From Asterella californica (Eukaryota > Streptophyta > Marchantiopsida > Marchantiales > Aytoniaceae), in the NCBI GenBank assembly GCA_036924285.1, contig JAYKYS010000001.1:36083501-36147500 (forward strand): 64,000 nucleotides of DNA, read 5' to 3'. The notes under the pieces are model-generated. The model searched no databases. It saw only the letters and a list, made by a program, of their open reading frames with translations, and had not been told where the DNA came from. The translations under genes and the position numbers were made by a program. Below are positions 11,357-22,317 of the stretch, in pieces (within the stretch, counting starts at the first letter, position 1; every line of letters starts with the position of its first letter).

Positions 11357-13013
11357 TGTCGTGTTGAGAGTTTTCCTGAGAAGGGCGGAACCTTCTAGTT
11401 GTGATTTAACCGTGAAGGCTGTGTTGTGCCTAGTCAGAGAAGTGCTTGGCTTCAGGCTGTGGTTGCTTGCTATAGAGGTAGACTTCAGATCAAAAGGGGA
11501 CACTATGAACACTCACTCAGGTCGATTTGGCTCTCCAATATGTTCAGAAAACGAATATCAGGTTGAACTAGCAGTAATAAGGTCAGACAGCGAACTTTAA
11601 CAATAAAGAACCAGAAACATAAGATGGTTTAGGCTTTAGAACTTCTCCTACATGTCAATGAGGTCCTACTGGATACACATACGAAGGTTCAGCTTGAGAT
11701 CAATTCAGAGCGCCAAGATATGAGTAGAAACTTTCTGAGTAGAGAAATTATGGCAATTTTTGGTACCCAGCTAGCTATTTCGACCTATAACAGGAGATTG
11801 GCTTAATCACTTTCAAAGTTTCTTACAGGATATGGAGTCTTCCGGATGCTGAACATTCTTGTGAAGTTGGGACTCCTGATTGTGCACAGAACTCCAGATC
11901 TCGTTCTCTGAAGTTGCTGCTCTAGATTAAGAGCTTTTCAGACCCTCTCAGCTTCAGCGGCCGCCCTGAATTACTCAGTAACTCAAATCACTTGCAAGTT
12001 TTTGGACAGTCGTAGCCCTGCTGGCATTGAACGCAATCACGAAGGTTTGAAGCGATTTCTTCAATTTTGCTGCAATGGACACTCAAAACCCCAAATCCAA
12101 CAAAAGTGATGCAGTTTTTGGCACAATCCGAACTTCAATTGTGCATAACTCCTTGTTTATTGATCTAAATCAATCAAGAATTTCACTGACAGTGCTTGGC
12201 TCGACGAGCTCTATCTCCCTCTGCTCTCAGATTTTGCAGTGTCCTTACCAATTGCTCGAAATCCTCTTTAGACCTCTGTTTCTAAGTTTAGAGTTACACA
12301 AAAAACAAAAATGAACCAATGAGAGTTCATAGCTCCATTTGGTTGTCCTTTTGTGCCTTAAACCATGTGGTAACTTAATTACACTCAAAGGCTATCACGT
12401 CAAGTCCCCTAAAGTGCCAGCGTATAACTTAAACTACCTAAAATGATACACATCCCTGAAAGTAAACTTAAATCAACTAAAAGCGTGCATGGGAACACGT
12501 AAGTACAACCCACGAGCTTAAACCCTATCTACATGATAAATCTAAGTCATGTACATTGAATATCATAGATAAGTATGAATTCACTTGCACAAGCGCACGA
12601 ATGCATGATTAAGATAAATAGCATACTACCAACCTACTAGGAAGCCAACAAGCAATAGCTTGTTGGCTACCCCATCCGCCTGTAGCCCCAGCGGCGTGGG
12701 GTCGAGTCCGCCTGGCGGGGGGACTCACCCTGTGCAAGGGCAGCAGCATACGGCTGCAGAAAGCCCCACAGCGAAAAGAGGCCTAAAAACAAATCCAAAC
12801 AAAAAAACCAACCTACTAGGACTCAAAATATATGACAGAGTTAACACCATATACAAAAGGTGTCAACCATAAGCATAAAGACTAAGAACAATACAGAGCT
12901 AACTTCTAAGGCTACTAAACTTCAAGTGTCAGAGTAGAAGTAACATGCGCCAAGTAACGCGACAACAGTGATCAGTGAATCATTTACTATGTCAAATGAT
13001 TCACATCACGACA
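11357..13013 (-). repeat. 3' LTR of element B, carrying a SINE
   Basis: It begins TGTCGTGTTGAG and ends ATCACGACA. It is 1,657 bp because a SINE sits at 12,643-12,806; the 5' LTR is 1,478 bp. A subterminal inverted repeat lies near the right end (about 12,976-13,005): arms GTGAATCATTT / AAATGATTCAC around 8 nt. The same hairpin is present in the other LTRs of the family. Confidence 0.9.
12628..12821 (+). mobile_element. tRNA-derived SINE inserted in the B LTR
   Basis: The body at 12,643-12,806 is flanked by 15-bp direct repeats (ACCAACCTACTAGGA at 12,628-12,642 and 12,807-12,821). The sister LTR has a single copy of this target near 30,640, an exact empty site. The A box (TAGCTTGTTGG) and B box (GGGTCGAGTCC) are spaced as in tRNA genes, and an A-rich tail ends the element. 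The 5' end is a perfect hairpin, AGCCAACAAGC AATA GCTTGTTGGCT, so the A box lies in the 3' arm. A second copy lies at 61,729-61,894. The 70-codon frame here is incidental. Confidence 0.92.
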
Positions 13014-13028
13014 TCCACCCCCTCTGAA
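13014..13028 (-). promoter_or_regulatory. polypurine tract of element B
   Basis: On the minus strand the bases just before the 3' LTR read as purine-rich CAGAGGGGGTGGA, the primer for plus-strand DNA synthesis. It directly abuts the LTR, as expected. Confidence 0.75.
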
Positions 13029-13059
13029 CCTGCACATCCTCCGGTATGTGTCAATCTCC

Positions 13060-13705
13060 TCAGTCTTCTGTTTGATCTTCATCATCATCGCTCTCCTCCG
13101 CCTCAGCCTCATTAGACATTGAGACGTCTCCGTCTCTTGTTGTCCTCAGCTCTGACTCCAGAAAGTTGAATAACTCAACTGACCCTCCGCGTCTCTTGAA
13201 CAGTTTCACACGTTTGTCAGCCACAGATAGCTTCAAAGGAGTACCATCCAACTCACGCAGACTATAAGTGGCATTCTCATACACATCTAGCACAACATAA
13301 GGCCCGAACCATCTTCGAGAGAACTTACGAAGTGTAGAATGCTGATTCTCCAACGTGCTATCATATATCAAAATCCAGTCACCAACATGTATTGGCTTCG
13401 ATCGTAGTCGGTGAGTCTTGTCAAAACGTTCCTTGTTTCTGACTCGAGCCACCTTCAGTCTCTCTTGCGCATCAGCAAGATCCTCCTCCCTTCGCTCTTA
13501 CTGCCTAATACGTAAATTTAGGAGTGAAGCACGATCTAAACCATCTTCCCACAGGCGTAGCCCACGTAGGAAAGCACTCCTCAGCAGGCATGATCGGTTT
13601 CTGACCCAACATAAGCTCAACTGGCATATAACCAGTCGTAGTACAGTGTGTAGTTCTATCAAAAAGCAAATGGAAGTAGTCTCGGCCATTCTCTGGGCTT
13701 ACCAT
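13060..13705 (-). pseudogene. element B integrase C-terminal part (GPY/F module)
   Basis: Two frames cover this part. 13,505-13,705 holds the end of the catalytic core (YFHLLFDRTTHCTTTGYMPV, then ELMLGQKP), and 13,060-13,452 holds the C-terminal domain. The latter contains FSRRWFGPYVVLDVYENATY, the GPY/F module that helps integrase oligomerise and bind DNA, and ends in an acidic tail (EAEAEESDDDEDQTED). No chromodomain follows. A frameshift and stop separate the pieces, so the polyprotein is broken here. The polypurine tract lies 31 bp beyond the stop. Confidence 0.8.
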
Positions 13706-15002
13706 CGCATGCTTTCACTAAAGCGTGAACAATAGAAGGGTGTCCTCGTTCACTCTTACTGATGCCCTCTGGATTCATAGCAGTAGTAAGTCGAAGCTTT
13801 ACTCCATAACGAGCAAAAAATTCCTTCACTTCAGCGCCTCTCAACTCACCTCTATCTGCACGTAATCTCCCAACCGATCCATAACGACAGATGATATCTT
13901 CAAGCACGAACCTGTAGATATTCTCTGTAGTCTTCGTCCGTAGTGCTCGTCCCTCCACATAGTTGGAGAGATCCTCTCGAGCCAACACCAAGTAACGCAT
14001 TCCCCATAACCCCGGTGGCATCATCACAAGATCAACCCACTGAAAATGGATACTAGGTGGATAAGTAGGTACAAGTCCATCTCTATAACGGACTTTAGAG
14101 TAGAACTGACAGTGCAGACACGACCCAACAAAGTCCACCACGTCTTGATACAAACCCTTCCACCAGTAACGCTCCTTCATCTTCGTGTAAGTAGTCCATA
14201 CTCCACGATGTCCAGCCCACAAGGTGTCATGAAACTCTTTCAGCAGATTCAGCTTCGTCGGTTGATCATCCACCACTCTAGCAAGCATTCCATCTCTTCT
14301 TTTCGGACGTTTCCACAGACAACCTTCACGTAGAAGATAGCTGTACGCCTTCCGTCTGATTTCCTTGAACTCTGCATCACTCCATCCTTCTCTTCTGCAT
14401 AACGAACTCAGATAAAATCCAACATCGCGTAATTTTTCTGAGTAGAACTCCTCATTGAACGGCAGTGGTTCCAAGTCTGAAGTCTGCTGACCAATTTGGC
14501 ACCAAACGCCTCTCCTCTCTTCATTCTCCAGTTCTGCAAACATCTCATCCTCATCTGTATAACGAGCCCTAGACAACATATCTGCAACTGGATTGTCCTT
14601 CCCTGCTATATGCTTTAGCTCAGGGTTCAGACTCCGGACATAAGCAATCCATCGCAGCATCGCTATGTCTGGTGTATTGCAGTTCGCTATCATACCCAAC
14701 AAAGGCAAACAATCTGTTTCTAGTATCACACGAGCTCCTATCAAGAACTCTCGATCTACCTTCATAGCAGTAACAGCTCCCCACAACTCACGCTTCACTT
14801 GAAGATAGTTACGTTGTCTATATGTTAAGATCCGTGCTCCAAACCTTGAAACAAACCGCACACCTTCTGCATCTTCTTGGCCAACTGCCCATCCAATCGC
14901 CTTTGGACTCGTATCAACAGTCAGTATCACAGGTCTCCCGCTCTCGTAGCAAAGTCTCCTTAGTATAGGTGGAGACTTCAGAATCTCTTTCAGTTGCTCC
15001 AT
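13659..15002 (-). pseudogene. element B RNase H and integrase core
   Basis: An open frame of 447 codons. Near the start is RNase H: ILTVDTSPKAIGWAVGQ (first acidic residue), the glutamate region YLQVKRELWGAV, LETDCLPLLGMI, and the closing GKDNPVADMLSRA. Integrase follows, with the HHCC zinc motif (HDTLWAGHRG ... CLHC) and the DDE residues in WVDLVMMPPG, LRADRGELRG and NPEGISKSERGHPSIV. Together these degrade the RNA template and insert the DNA copy. The frame is interrupted at both ends, before RNase H (15,002-15,024) and at the integrase end (about 13,659), so it is a pol fragment. Confidence 0.85.
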
Positions 15003-15023
15003 CGTCTCGTGATGTTCTTGTCG

Positions 15024-15599
15024 TCAAGTAAACCTCCTTCCTTTTCTCAGAAGTGCATACAGAGGCTCGGCAATGTGTGCATAATGAAAAATACTCACAC
15101 GAAAGAACACACAAGCTCCCAAGAACCGTCGAACCTCAGTGATGTTGGTGCAGTCAGCTATCCTCGCTATAGCATCTACTTTCTCTGGGTTCGGACGCCT
15201 TTCAAAAGTACCACACAGATGACTTACCACCACAATCTCTGACATCCCAAAGTGAGATTTGGTACCTGACAGAGTGAGGTGTACCTCCTCCAAACGCATC
15301 AGAATCTTCTCCACATCTCGAATGTGGTCTGCAACAAACTTTCTACATCCATCAGAAGTCACAGCTTCGTCTTTGTCTTCCACCGGACAGCCTTTCATGA
15401 GAATATCATCCAGAAACGAGATAGTGACCTCAGGTACAAACTCCCGTAACACCTTATGCATCGCATTCTGCATATGGGCTACTGAGTTTGTCGCACCCTG
15501 AGGAAGAGTACACATCTGCATCAATCCCAAAGGTGTACGCATGGTAGTCAAGTCTCTACTCTCCAAAGCAAGCTGAAATTGATCATAACCTGAAAACAT
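15024..15599 (-). pseudogene. element B reverse transcriptase, palm part
   Basis: Contains MFSGYDQFQLALESRD (the first catalytic aspartate region), RTPLGLMQMCTLPQGATNSV, and the catalytic box VTISFLDDILMKG, where most Ty3 elements have YLDDIL. The end (NITEVRRFLGACVFFRVSIF ... LYALLRKGRRFT) is the RT connection. It is split from the N-terminal part by a stop near 15,675 and a gap to 15,599, and from RNase H by a frameshift at about 15,010. Confidence 0.85.
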
Positions 15600-15674
15600 A
15601 TTTCCAATAGAATAGATTGACCTTCCAGCAAACGCCTCAGCTACTTCATCAACTACAGGTCCTGTCCCGACGTT

Positions 15675-16550
15675 TCAAATCGTGATGTTGTTGGCAGGCT
15701 GCAAGTCTTCGATGAAACGTAGAGCTCCTGTCTTCTTAGGTACTGTGAACCATCGGCTAGAGTACGAAGTCATAGATGGTTCAAGAATACCCATCTGCAT
15801 GCTATCCTTTAATAACTCAATCACCTTCGGTAGCAAGACATGAGGGACTGGAATCGGCTTCAAGTCCCAAGGTACGTGAGGAACAGTGAAGATAACCATC
15901 GGAGCTATTACACTAGGATCCACACAACCAATCTCCTCAACCGAGAAAGAAAATGCCTTACCATGACTAACTATCATCTGCTCAAAAGCTCGTTTCTCCT
16001 CTTCAGTCAAGAAGCCACCCCCTCCTATATGGAGCTGCTCGAGTATCTCTTGAGTAAACTTGTGTCCTATCTGTGTAGGATCTCTAAGCACAGGTTCAGC
16101 AGCCGCTAACTCCATCTGCTGCTGAGAATCAACAAGTAATTGGGTCGCCACAAGTCTCACCTTCCTCGCTACAGCTTTATACTTGGCGTGTACTTCCGCT
16201 TCCTGATGAGAGTCACACCAACAGACTGCATCCTTCCATCCATTCTCCAGTCTTGGATGAGGGAGATATCGCAAGTATGAGACAATCTCCTCATAGACTT
16301 CACGAGAATGGATGGGGACCACCACCCTACCTCCCATCTGTTCCATCAACCTATCTACATCATCCAGCCAACGAACAAAAGACTGTACACCCACAAACTC
16401 CTCATAAACATCAGAAATCATCTCGTCTTCCTTCAGAACTCTTGTATAACGCAGATTTGTTGCACACTTCTCCATCTGTCTTCTACTCCTCTCAGTCAAA
16501 TCCTCTGTCCGTGTAAACTCACTCCAATCCTCAGAACTGAAAGCCATCAA
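15675..16550 (-). pseudogene. element B pol linker and reverse transcriptase N-terminus
   Basis: The first ~200 codons are a charged linker without recognised domain (for example FVRWLDDVDRLMEQMGG). The end is the RT fingers: MGILEPSMTSYSSRWFTVPK and GALRFIEDLQPANNITI, where the usual CIDYR-like box reads FIEDL. A stop follows at once, while the next codons (NVGTGPVVDEV) continue the homology. Relic D has the same linker, so it belongs to the family. Confidence 0.8.
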
Positions 16551-16684
16551 ACCAGATTTCCAACTATGTACAGTGCAACTACTTTCTGAACCTTGAGCAG
16601 CTTCTCCATCAGCCTCCTATGATCCCTCAGGCTGCTCAAGCGGGATCATAGTAGCAATAGATCCATCACTCTCGCTATCTCGTC

Positions 16685-17184
16685 CTACGAGAGTGGTTTT
16701 CGAAAACCCTTACTCCTACAGATAGGAGAATCTCTCAAGGTCTGCCGGTTTCGTTCGTGGTTCGTACGAACGGTCAGAAACTGCACAGAATGTCTATCAT
16801 CTGGACTACGGATCCTAGCGTAATGAGATCCGTCGTCCATTACCTTGGTCTCCATTCGAACTGCAGTGATATAAGGTTGGCCAAGAATAGCAAGATATGA
16901 AGCAGAAGACTGCACGAAGAAATGTTGATCCACATCCACATCACCTATCTTCACCTTCACGTTAAGACAAGCGCCGTATAACTCACCCTTTTGGTTGTTT
17001 GCAGCACGTAACATCCAACCATGGTTCAGCTTGATAGACCACTGACCTCTCTCGTACACCTCCCGTGACATGATGTTAATCTCAGATCCGTGATCAACTA
17101 AAGCATCAACAGGTTCAGCCAAACTTCCAAGACGAACTCGTGTAGCAGTCATAGCACGAGCCCAATGTCTCCTTCTGAAGTCAC
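16685..17184 (-). pseudogene. element B aspartic protease
   Basis: The protease signature is ALVDHGSEINIMS (D-x-G-S, with H in the x position), followed by the flap and a closing YLAILGQPYIT. It matures the polyprotein. The frame is open from the edge of element A at 17,184 (residues HWARAMTATRVRLGS come before the active site), because A landed between the gag C-terminal part and the protease. Its 5' continuation is at 24,851. Confidence 0.8.
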
Positions 17185-17692
17185 TGTAAAATGAGGCTCT
17201 AGAGTGAACTCAAAACTCGAATGCCCGTGATGGTGCATTCGCAACCTTTATATAGTGAGAGGAATAGTACATGATAAGCTTCCGGCCAATGCTCATCTTT
17301 CACGCGGATCGCTGATGTGGCTTACATGCAGCCTTCGATCTAGAACAACATCTAGAGGGTTCAGAATGAGCCACGTAAGAGGCTCGTTGGAAAATTCTAG
17401 AAGCTTCTTTCTAGAAACTTCCTTCTGGAAGCTTCCCGACTGGAAAGTTCTAGAAACGTCTTTCTAGAAACTTCCTTCTGGGAGCTTCCCGGCTGGAAAG
17501 TTCTAGAAGCTTCTTTCTAGAAACTTCCTTCTAGAAGTTTTCCGGCAGCCTTTTTGGCGCACTCGCCTATTGGTAGAAGTACTATTTGCTGCATGTATTC
17601 TTCGACTAACTTAGCCGTAACTAATTCTTATACCAAAGACTTCTACCAAACCAATTTTCCCTCTAGTTGATAAGTAGACTCTACTTATTACA
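17185..17692 (-). repeat. 3' LTR of element A
   Basis: 508 bp, TG...CA ends. A TATA box (TATATAAA on the minus strand) lies at about 17,247-17,254 and a heat-shock-element array at 17,390-17,541. It differs from the 5' LTR at a modest number of sites, so A inserted well before E. Confidence 0.95.
17390..17541 (-). promoter_or_regulatory. heat-shock-element array in the 3' LTR of A
   Basis: It starts with a four-unit site GAAAATTCTAGAAGCTTC (17,390-17,407) and continues through repeated TTCTAGAAACTTC and TTCTGGAAGCTTC sites, each matching TTCnnGAAnnTTC. The array is built from a roughly 50-bp repeated unit. It is the same arrangement as in the 5' LTR. Confidence 0.8.
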
Positions 17693-17707
17693 AACCTCTC
17701 CCCTTTT
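17693..17707 (-). promoter_or_regulatory. polypurine tract of element A
   Basis: On the minus strand AAAAGGGGAGAGGTT directly precedes the 3' LTR. The integrase stop codon overlaps its upstream edge. Confidence 0.8.
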
Positions 17708-19124
17708 AAGAAGCAACGTCCTCGTTGCTCAACTGCTGTTCGAAAGCTTCCACTATGAGTGGGGCGTGTGCAAGATTGGTTGCAAGTTCCCATGTTGCTT
17801 TATGTAATGGATAGCCTTTCCATTTGACCAAATAATCTAGCCGTTGATGACGAGTCCCACGAACACATTTCTTTAAGATGCGTTCCACTTCAAACTCTTC
17901 CTCGCCATCGATAATTTGAGGGAGAGGTCGTGACTCTTGCGAATTGTCAAATTGAGGAGGTCGTGGTGTATATCGCCGTAATAAAGACACATGAAAAACC
18001 GGATGAATCTTCATGTGAGGTGGAAGTTCGAGTTGATATGCCACTGTTCCAGTTCTACGGACAACAGAAAAAGGCCCGATGAAGCGAGGGTTGAATTTAC
18101 GACTGCCGATCAGAGTAAGGTTGGTTGTGGATAACCAAACTTGATCACCAATCGTGAACTCTTCATCCCGTCGGTGTCTATCGGCATATTGCTTTTGCCG
18201 ATTCTGAGTAACTTGTAGTTTCACTTTAGCTTTTTCCACTCCTTGTTGAATTCGTGCAACGAATTCATTGACAGCATCCACTTTGGTGTTGACTGACGAC
18301 GTCGTGCCAAATCGTGTCAAACTTGCTGGTGTGAGAGGGTGTTCGCCGTACATGAGATAAAAAGACGTTTCACGTGTGGATGCATTGAGGGAGTTGTTGT
18401 AGGCAAATTCTACCAAAGGGAGTAAGGTGTCCCACTTCGCTTGCTCCTCTAGAGTAAAGGCTCGTAACTTGTCTTCAATGGTGCGGTTGGCTTTTTCAGT
18501 TTGTCCATCGGTCTGTGGGTGATAAGCAGTAGACATGGCGAGTTTGGTCTTGAACAGACCAAATAGGGTTCTCCAAAACATGCTCGTAAACTGAGGACCT
18601 CTATCTGTTATAAGCACCCGCGATAGACCATGCTGAGCAAAAATGGTGTTCAAATATATCTGAGCAAGTTGTGGTGCTGAGACGTCTTTCGTGGTCAGTC
18701 GAAGATGGATCATCTTGCTGAGCTTATCGACGAAGACGACTATGGAGTCAAAACCTGAGCTCGTCATGGGAAGTTCAAACACTAAGTCCACACTAACATG
18801 TTCCCAACGTTTAGAAAGGATCGGGAGGGGTTGAAGGAGACCTGAGGGTGCTTGATTTGTAGCCTTATTTTGTTGACACATTGCACAACTCCGAGTGTAT
18901 ACTGCAACATCCTCTGCCATCTTGGACCAATAGAACACTCGTTGGACTGCTTCCAATGTCTTTTCTGCCCCCATGTGTCCTGCGATGGCTGAATCGTGAC
19001 ATTCAGTTAGTATGGTGTGTACGTAGTTCTGGATCATCTGGGATCCATAACTTCCCTTCATGGAATACCAAACCATGGTTGCGGGTGATGGTTCTTGAAG
19101 GTTTTGCTGCGACAGTCTGTGCAT
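17706..19124 (-). CDS. element A integrase with chromodomain
   Basis: An open frame of 472 codons covering a complete integrase. It has the zinc motif (HDSAIAGHMG ... CAMCQQNKA) at about residues 45-90 and catalytic D, D, E in VSVDLVFELP, ITDRGPQFTS and HPQTDGQTEKANRTIEDKL. A GPF module (RFIGPFSVVRRTGTVAYQL) is followed by HPVFHVSLLRRY. The C-terminal chromodomain reads EVERILKK ... DYLVKWKGYPLHKATWELA and has the aromatic residues of the family. Chromodomains steer insertion toward marked chromatin. This is the best-preserved gene of A, but it is cut off from RT-RNase H by frame changes at 19,124-19,315. Confidence 0.9.
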   Translation of the reverse strand: MHRLSQQNLQEPSPATMVWYSMKGSYGSQMIQNYVHTILTECHDSAIAGHMGAEKTLEAVQRVFYWSKMAEDVAVYTRSCAMCQQNKATNQAPSGLLQPLPILSKRWEHVSVDLVFELPMTSSGFDSIVVFVDKLSKMIHLRLTTKDVSAPQLAQIYLNTIFAQHGLSRVLITDRGPQFTSMFWRTLFGLFKTKLAMSTAYHPQTDGQTEKANRTIEDKLRAFTLEEQAKWDTLLPLVEFAYNNSLNASTRETSFYLMYGEHPLTPASLTRFGTTSSVNTKVDAVNEFVARIQQGVEKAKVKLQVTQNRQKQYADRHRRDEEFTIGDQVWLSTTNLTLIGSRKFNPRFIGPFSVVRRTGTVAYQLELPPHMKIHPVFHVSLLRRYTPRPPQFDNSQESRPLPQIIDGEEEFEVERILKKCVRGTRHQRLDYLVKWKGYPLHKATWELATNLAHAPLIVEAFEQQLSNEDVAS

Positions 19125-19314
19125 CCGATTTTGTGCCCTCGATCAATTTTGTCCAGAAGTCAGAATTCACCTTGACTTCAGAGACTATGTTATGCACCAT
19201 AGACATGCGGGTTAATGCATCAGCAATTTGCTTCTTGTTCTCAACGTACGTGATGGTCATGTTGAATCGCTGCCTCCATTCTGCCCAACGGATTTGTCTC
19301 TTTGAGAGATCCTT
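19125..19314 (-). pseudogene. element A RNase H end / connection, out of frame
   Basis: A second frame (19,003-19,260) carries TITYVENKKQIADALTRM, the closing RNase H motif, then a spacer that joins integrase. The residues between LVYLET (stop at 19,315) and this piece are shifted, so the polyprotein is interrupted here. Confidence 0.75.
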
Positions 19315-20466
19315 CTACGTCTCCAAATAGACTAAAGGTTTGTGGTCTGTCTCGACCACAAAAGCCTTCTCCCCTAGATAGTGCTTCCAATGCTTAGTAG
19401 CGAGAACTATCACCAATTCTTCTCTCTCGGGTGTGTGATAGTTCTGTTCTGCTGGTAACAACTTCCGACAGAAGTATGCAATTGGATGCCAACCATCCTT
19501 CCATTCTTGCTGCAACACCGCCCCTACTGCCGTGCCTGATGCGTCCGTTGCTAACTTGATAGGTTTTTTCGGATCGTACCACTTGAGGATCGAAGCATGT
19601 AGTAGCGCGGTTTTCAATGCTTGAAAACCTACTTCTTGCGCTGTTCCCCACATCCATTTCTTGCCTTTGCCTAACAAGGCAGTTAGTGGTTGTGCAAGCT
19701 TGGCAAAATGCTTAACAAATCTACGATAAAATCCTGTCAATCTCAGGAAGCTCTTAAGTTGGGTCTGATCTTCTGGAGCCTTCCATTGTTGGATGACAGC
19801 TATTTTATCGGCCATTACTTGTATGTCTTCTGCACTCACTCTGTATCCTAAGTAGTCCACCTCCGTCTTGCCAAATTCAAATTTTGAAATTTTGGCGTAC
19901 AGTTTATTTTGACGGAGTACTTGGAGAACCTTTCTCAAATGGTACACATGGTCCTCCATAGTTTTGCTATAGACTAGGATGTCGTCATGGAATACAACGA
20001 CTGATCTGTCTAAGTACGGGCGGAATATGTCATTCATCAGGCCCATGAAGGTGGCCGGTGCATTTGTGAGACCAAATGACATTACTAAGTATTCGAAGTG
20101 ACCATACCTTGTTCGAAAGGCAGTCTTTTCCACATCTTCATCAGCGATTCGAATCTGGTTGTACCCGCTCTGTAAGTCTAGCTTCGTGAAGTACTTTGCT
20201 CCTTCGAGTTGGTCGAACAAGTCATCCATCCGAGGTAGTGGATACTTATTCTTCACCGTTTGTTGATTGAATGCTCGGTAATCGATGCACATCCGTAGGC
20301 TGTTATCCTTTTTCTTAACAAAAAGGACTGGAGCTCCATATGGTGACACGCTGGGCTGGATGAACCCTTTTTGTAACATCTCCTCGATTTGTGCCTTGCA
20401 CTCCTCCAATTCATGTGGCGCTAGTCTGTATGGGGCTTTACAAGGAGGGGTGCTCTCTGGAATCAC
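19315..20466 (-). pseudogene. element A reverse transcriptase and RNase H
   Basis: The frame of 383 codons begins within the RT fingers ([20 protein letters not shown]). It has [20 protein letters not shown], the palm [35 protein letters not shown], and the catalytic box [12 protein letters not shown], where chromoviruses usually have FFDDIL. RNase H follows with [17 protein letters not shown] and [10 protein letters not shown], and the frame stops after [10 protein letters not shown]. It copies RNA to DNA and digests the RNA. Upstream the frame breaks near 20,466-20,516 before protease. Confidence 0.88.
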
Positions 20467-20515
20467 CTCGATTTTGTGATCAATCCTTCATTTTGGTGGT
20501 AACCCTGAAAGAAGA

Positions 20516-21067
20516 TCATCGGGAAAGACATCTCCATATTCTGCTATCACCTCTGTAAAGCTTTCTGAAATTCTGTCCGTCGAGTCGTGCACTCAAGATA
20601 TCTCTTATTAAACCCAAAAAATAGACGTCGTTGTTACGTATAGCACTTGTACCTATTACATACAAAGGCAAGTTCTGTCTTCGAGATCTCACTCTATCTC
20701 CAAAGATTTTCCACTGTTTGGTTTTCATCACTTTTCTTCGCCAATCCACTTCGGGATTATATTGCTCCATCCACGGCATACCCAATATGACATCATAACG
20801 GGCTAATGTGATCACTCGCCACTCAATATCTTCACGATATTCGTCTAAAGTAAGTTCTATCTTTCGAGGTAAGGATTCAATCTTCTCAGTCTGTCCATTG
20901 GGCAGTTCCACCTCTTCACTCTCATCACTTTCTAACTCCATTCCCAACTTCATAGCAGTCGATCGAGACAAAAAGTTCTCTGTTGCACCAGGATCGATTA
21001 GTACTTTCACCTGGGTCCCTTCCAAGACTCCATCCGTGACAATCAATTGCGCATTGTTTTTTGTCAA
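20516..21067 (-). pseudogene. element A aspartic protease
   Basis: Active site KVLIDPGATENFLSRS, where the usual T or S after the catalytic aspartate is P, which may impair it. The closing segment YDVILGMPWMEQYNPEVDWR is typical of chromoviral proteases. The C-terminal ~40 codons run out of frame relative to RT. Relic G has a close homologue (51,419-51,720). Confidence 0.85.
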
Positions 21068-21702
21068 TCTCCTTCTCCTTCCCTCGCCTTTCTTCTCCCT
21101 CCTTGCACCAGTAAGGCCGCGAGATGCATTTACTGGTGTTCTTCGTTTCCCAGTCTTGTCTCGATTTCTTCATTTCCTTCCGTCTCGTTCAGATGATTCA
21201 GAGGTCGACGATATGAAGATCTTGGATCTCTAAGAAAACGACTTCGGCAATTTGCAACTATGTGGCCGAATCGCCCACAGCTGTAACATCGACGTTGCTC
21301 GAGTTGAGGTGTAGCATTCCTGACACCTTCTCCTCTAGGAGCTCCTTGACGTCTTTCTTCTGACTGCCCTCGACGATCTCCACCTTGAAATTATCGTGGC
21401 TGATAGCGGATGTTGCCTAGCTCCATGGGTGTCGGACTGTTTGCATACGGGATTTCGGATCTATTCTTATGATTTGGTGGAATCATCACTTCTCCTCCTA
21501 ATGCTCCAGCAATTCTCTGAGCGCAAGCGATGGCCTCAAAAACCGTGAGTGGGTTTTACACCATTACTTCTTGTCGAATTCTTTCCTTCAACCCCCTCTT
21601 GAAATTATCAAGAGCCTCCGCCGGACTCATATCAGTGATTGCAACTTGCAAGTCAAGGAAGGCTTCTACATACTCTTGAAGGCTTCCCTTCTGTTTCAAT
21701 CC
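21068..21702 (-). pseudogene. element A gag C-terminal part with zinc knuckle, frameshifted
   Basis: The minus-strand frame near 21,245-21,295 reads CYSCGRFGHIVANC, a C-x2-C-x4-H-x4-C knuckle that binds genomic RNA. The rest of the gag C-terminal part (21,300-21,700) is recognisable only in pieces, with stops and shifts. Confidence 0.75.
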
Positions 21703-22260
21703 TCACATCCTCGTTCGAGCCATTTGCACCGAATCCACAGACTGGAAATTCTTCAACAACCCTTCTTGCATTGCAGTCCATGTGACTGTTCTCCCTTCCG
21801 CCAACACCGATCTCTCCCATGCATCATACCACGTGAGAGCTTTATCGGTCAAGTAGCCACACGCAAACACTCCCGCTACGCGGTCCGTGATTTGCGTACT
21901 GAAAAGTCGCAAATATCGATTCATCCGAGAAATCCAATTCTCGACTACTCCCATAAGTCGTTGGCCTTTGTACGGTTCAATGTTACATGTCTTCTTCATT
22001 CGTAGTAACAGGGCACCTTCATCATCGACTGGAGCTCTAACGATTTGTGCCACGGGTTCCCTTGGTGCGGCTTGCTCTCCCACCACCGGTACTCCTTGAG
22101 ACGATCCTCCTCTTGCAACGTCTGTCATACTTTGACCCTCGAGGTTCAGCATTTTGTTCTGTAATGCTTCAACCGTCATCTTCATCTCCCGAAATTCAGT
22201 CAGCATGCCTTGCATCAGTTCCTGCATCACCAACTCTGAGTTTGGAGGTTGTTGCTCCAT
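21703..22260 (-). pseudogene. element A gag, N-terminal and capsid part
   Basis: The ATG at 22,260 opens a frame of 185 codons. A coiled-coil-like N-terminus (MQELMQGMLTEFREMKMT) is followed by the capsid region with VENWISRMNRYLRLF, ITDRVAGVFACGYL and KALTWYDAWE, the usual W-rich plant Ty3 gag pattern. It ends early at a stop after MARTRM. A CT/GA-rich tract (22,262-22,290) precedes the start. The small-ORF pair lies just upstream, its second stop 57 nt before this ATG. Confidence 0.8.
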
Positions 22261-22317
22261 GATCGCTCTCTCTCTCGCTCTCTCTCTCTGTTACGACACG
22301 TAAGTTTAGAGCTTCTC

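Noticed and set aside
12660..12872. 70-codon ORF (and its twin at 61,625-61,876) as a small gene family
   Set aside because: Both lie in SINE copies with flanking duplications; the shared frame is the SINE body, not a protein gene.
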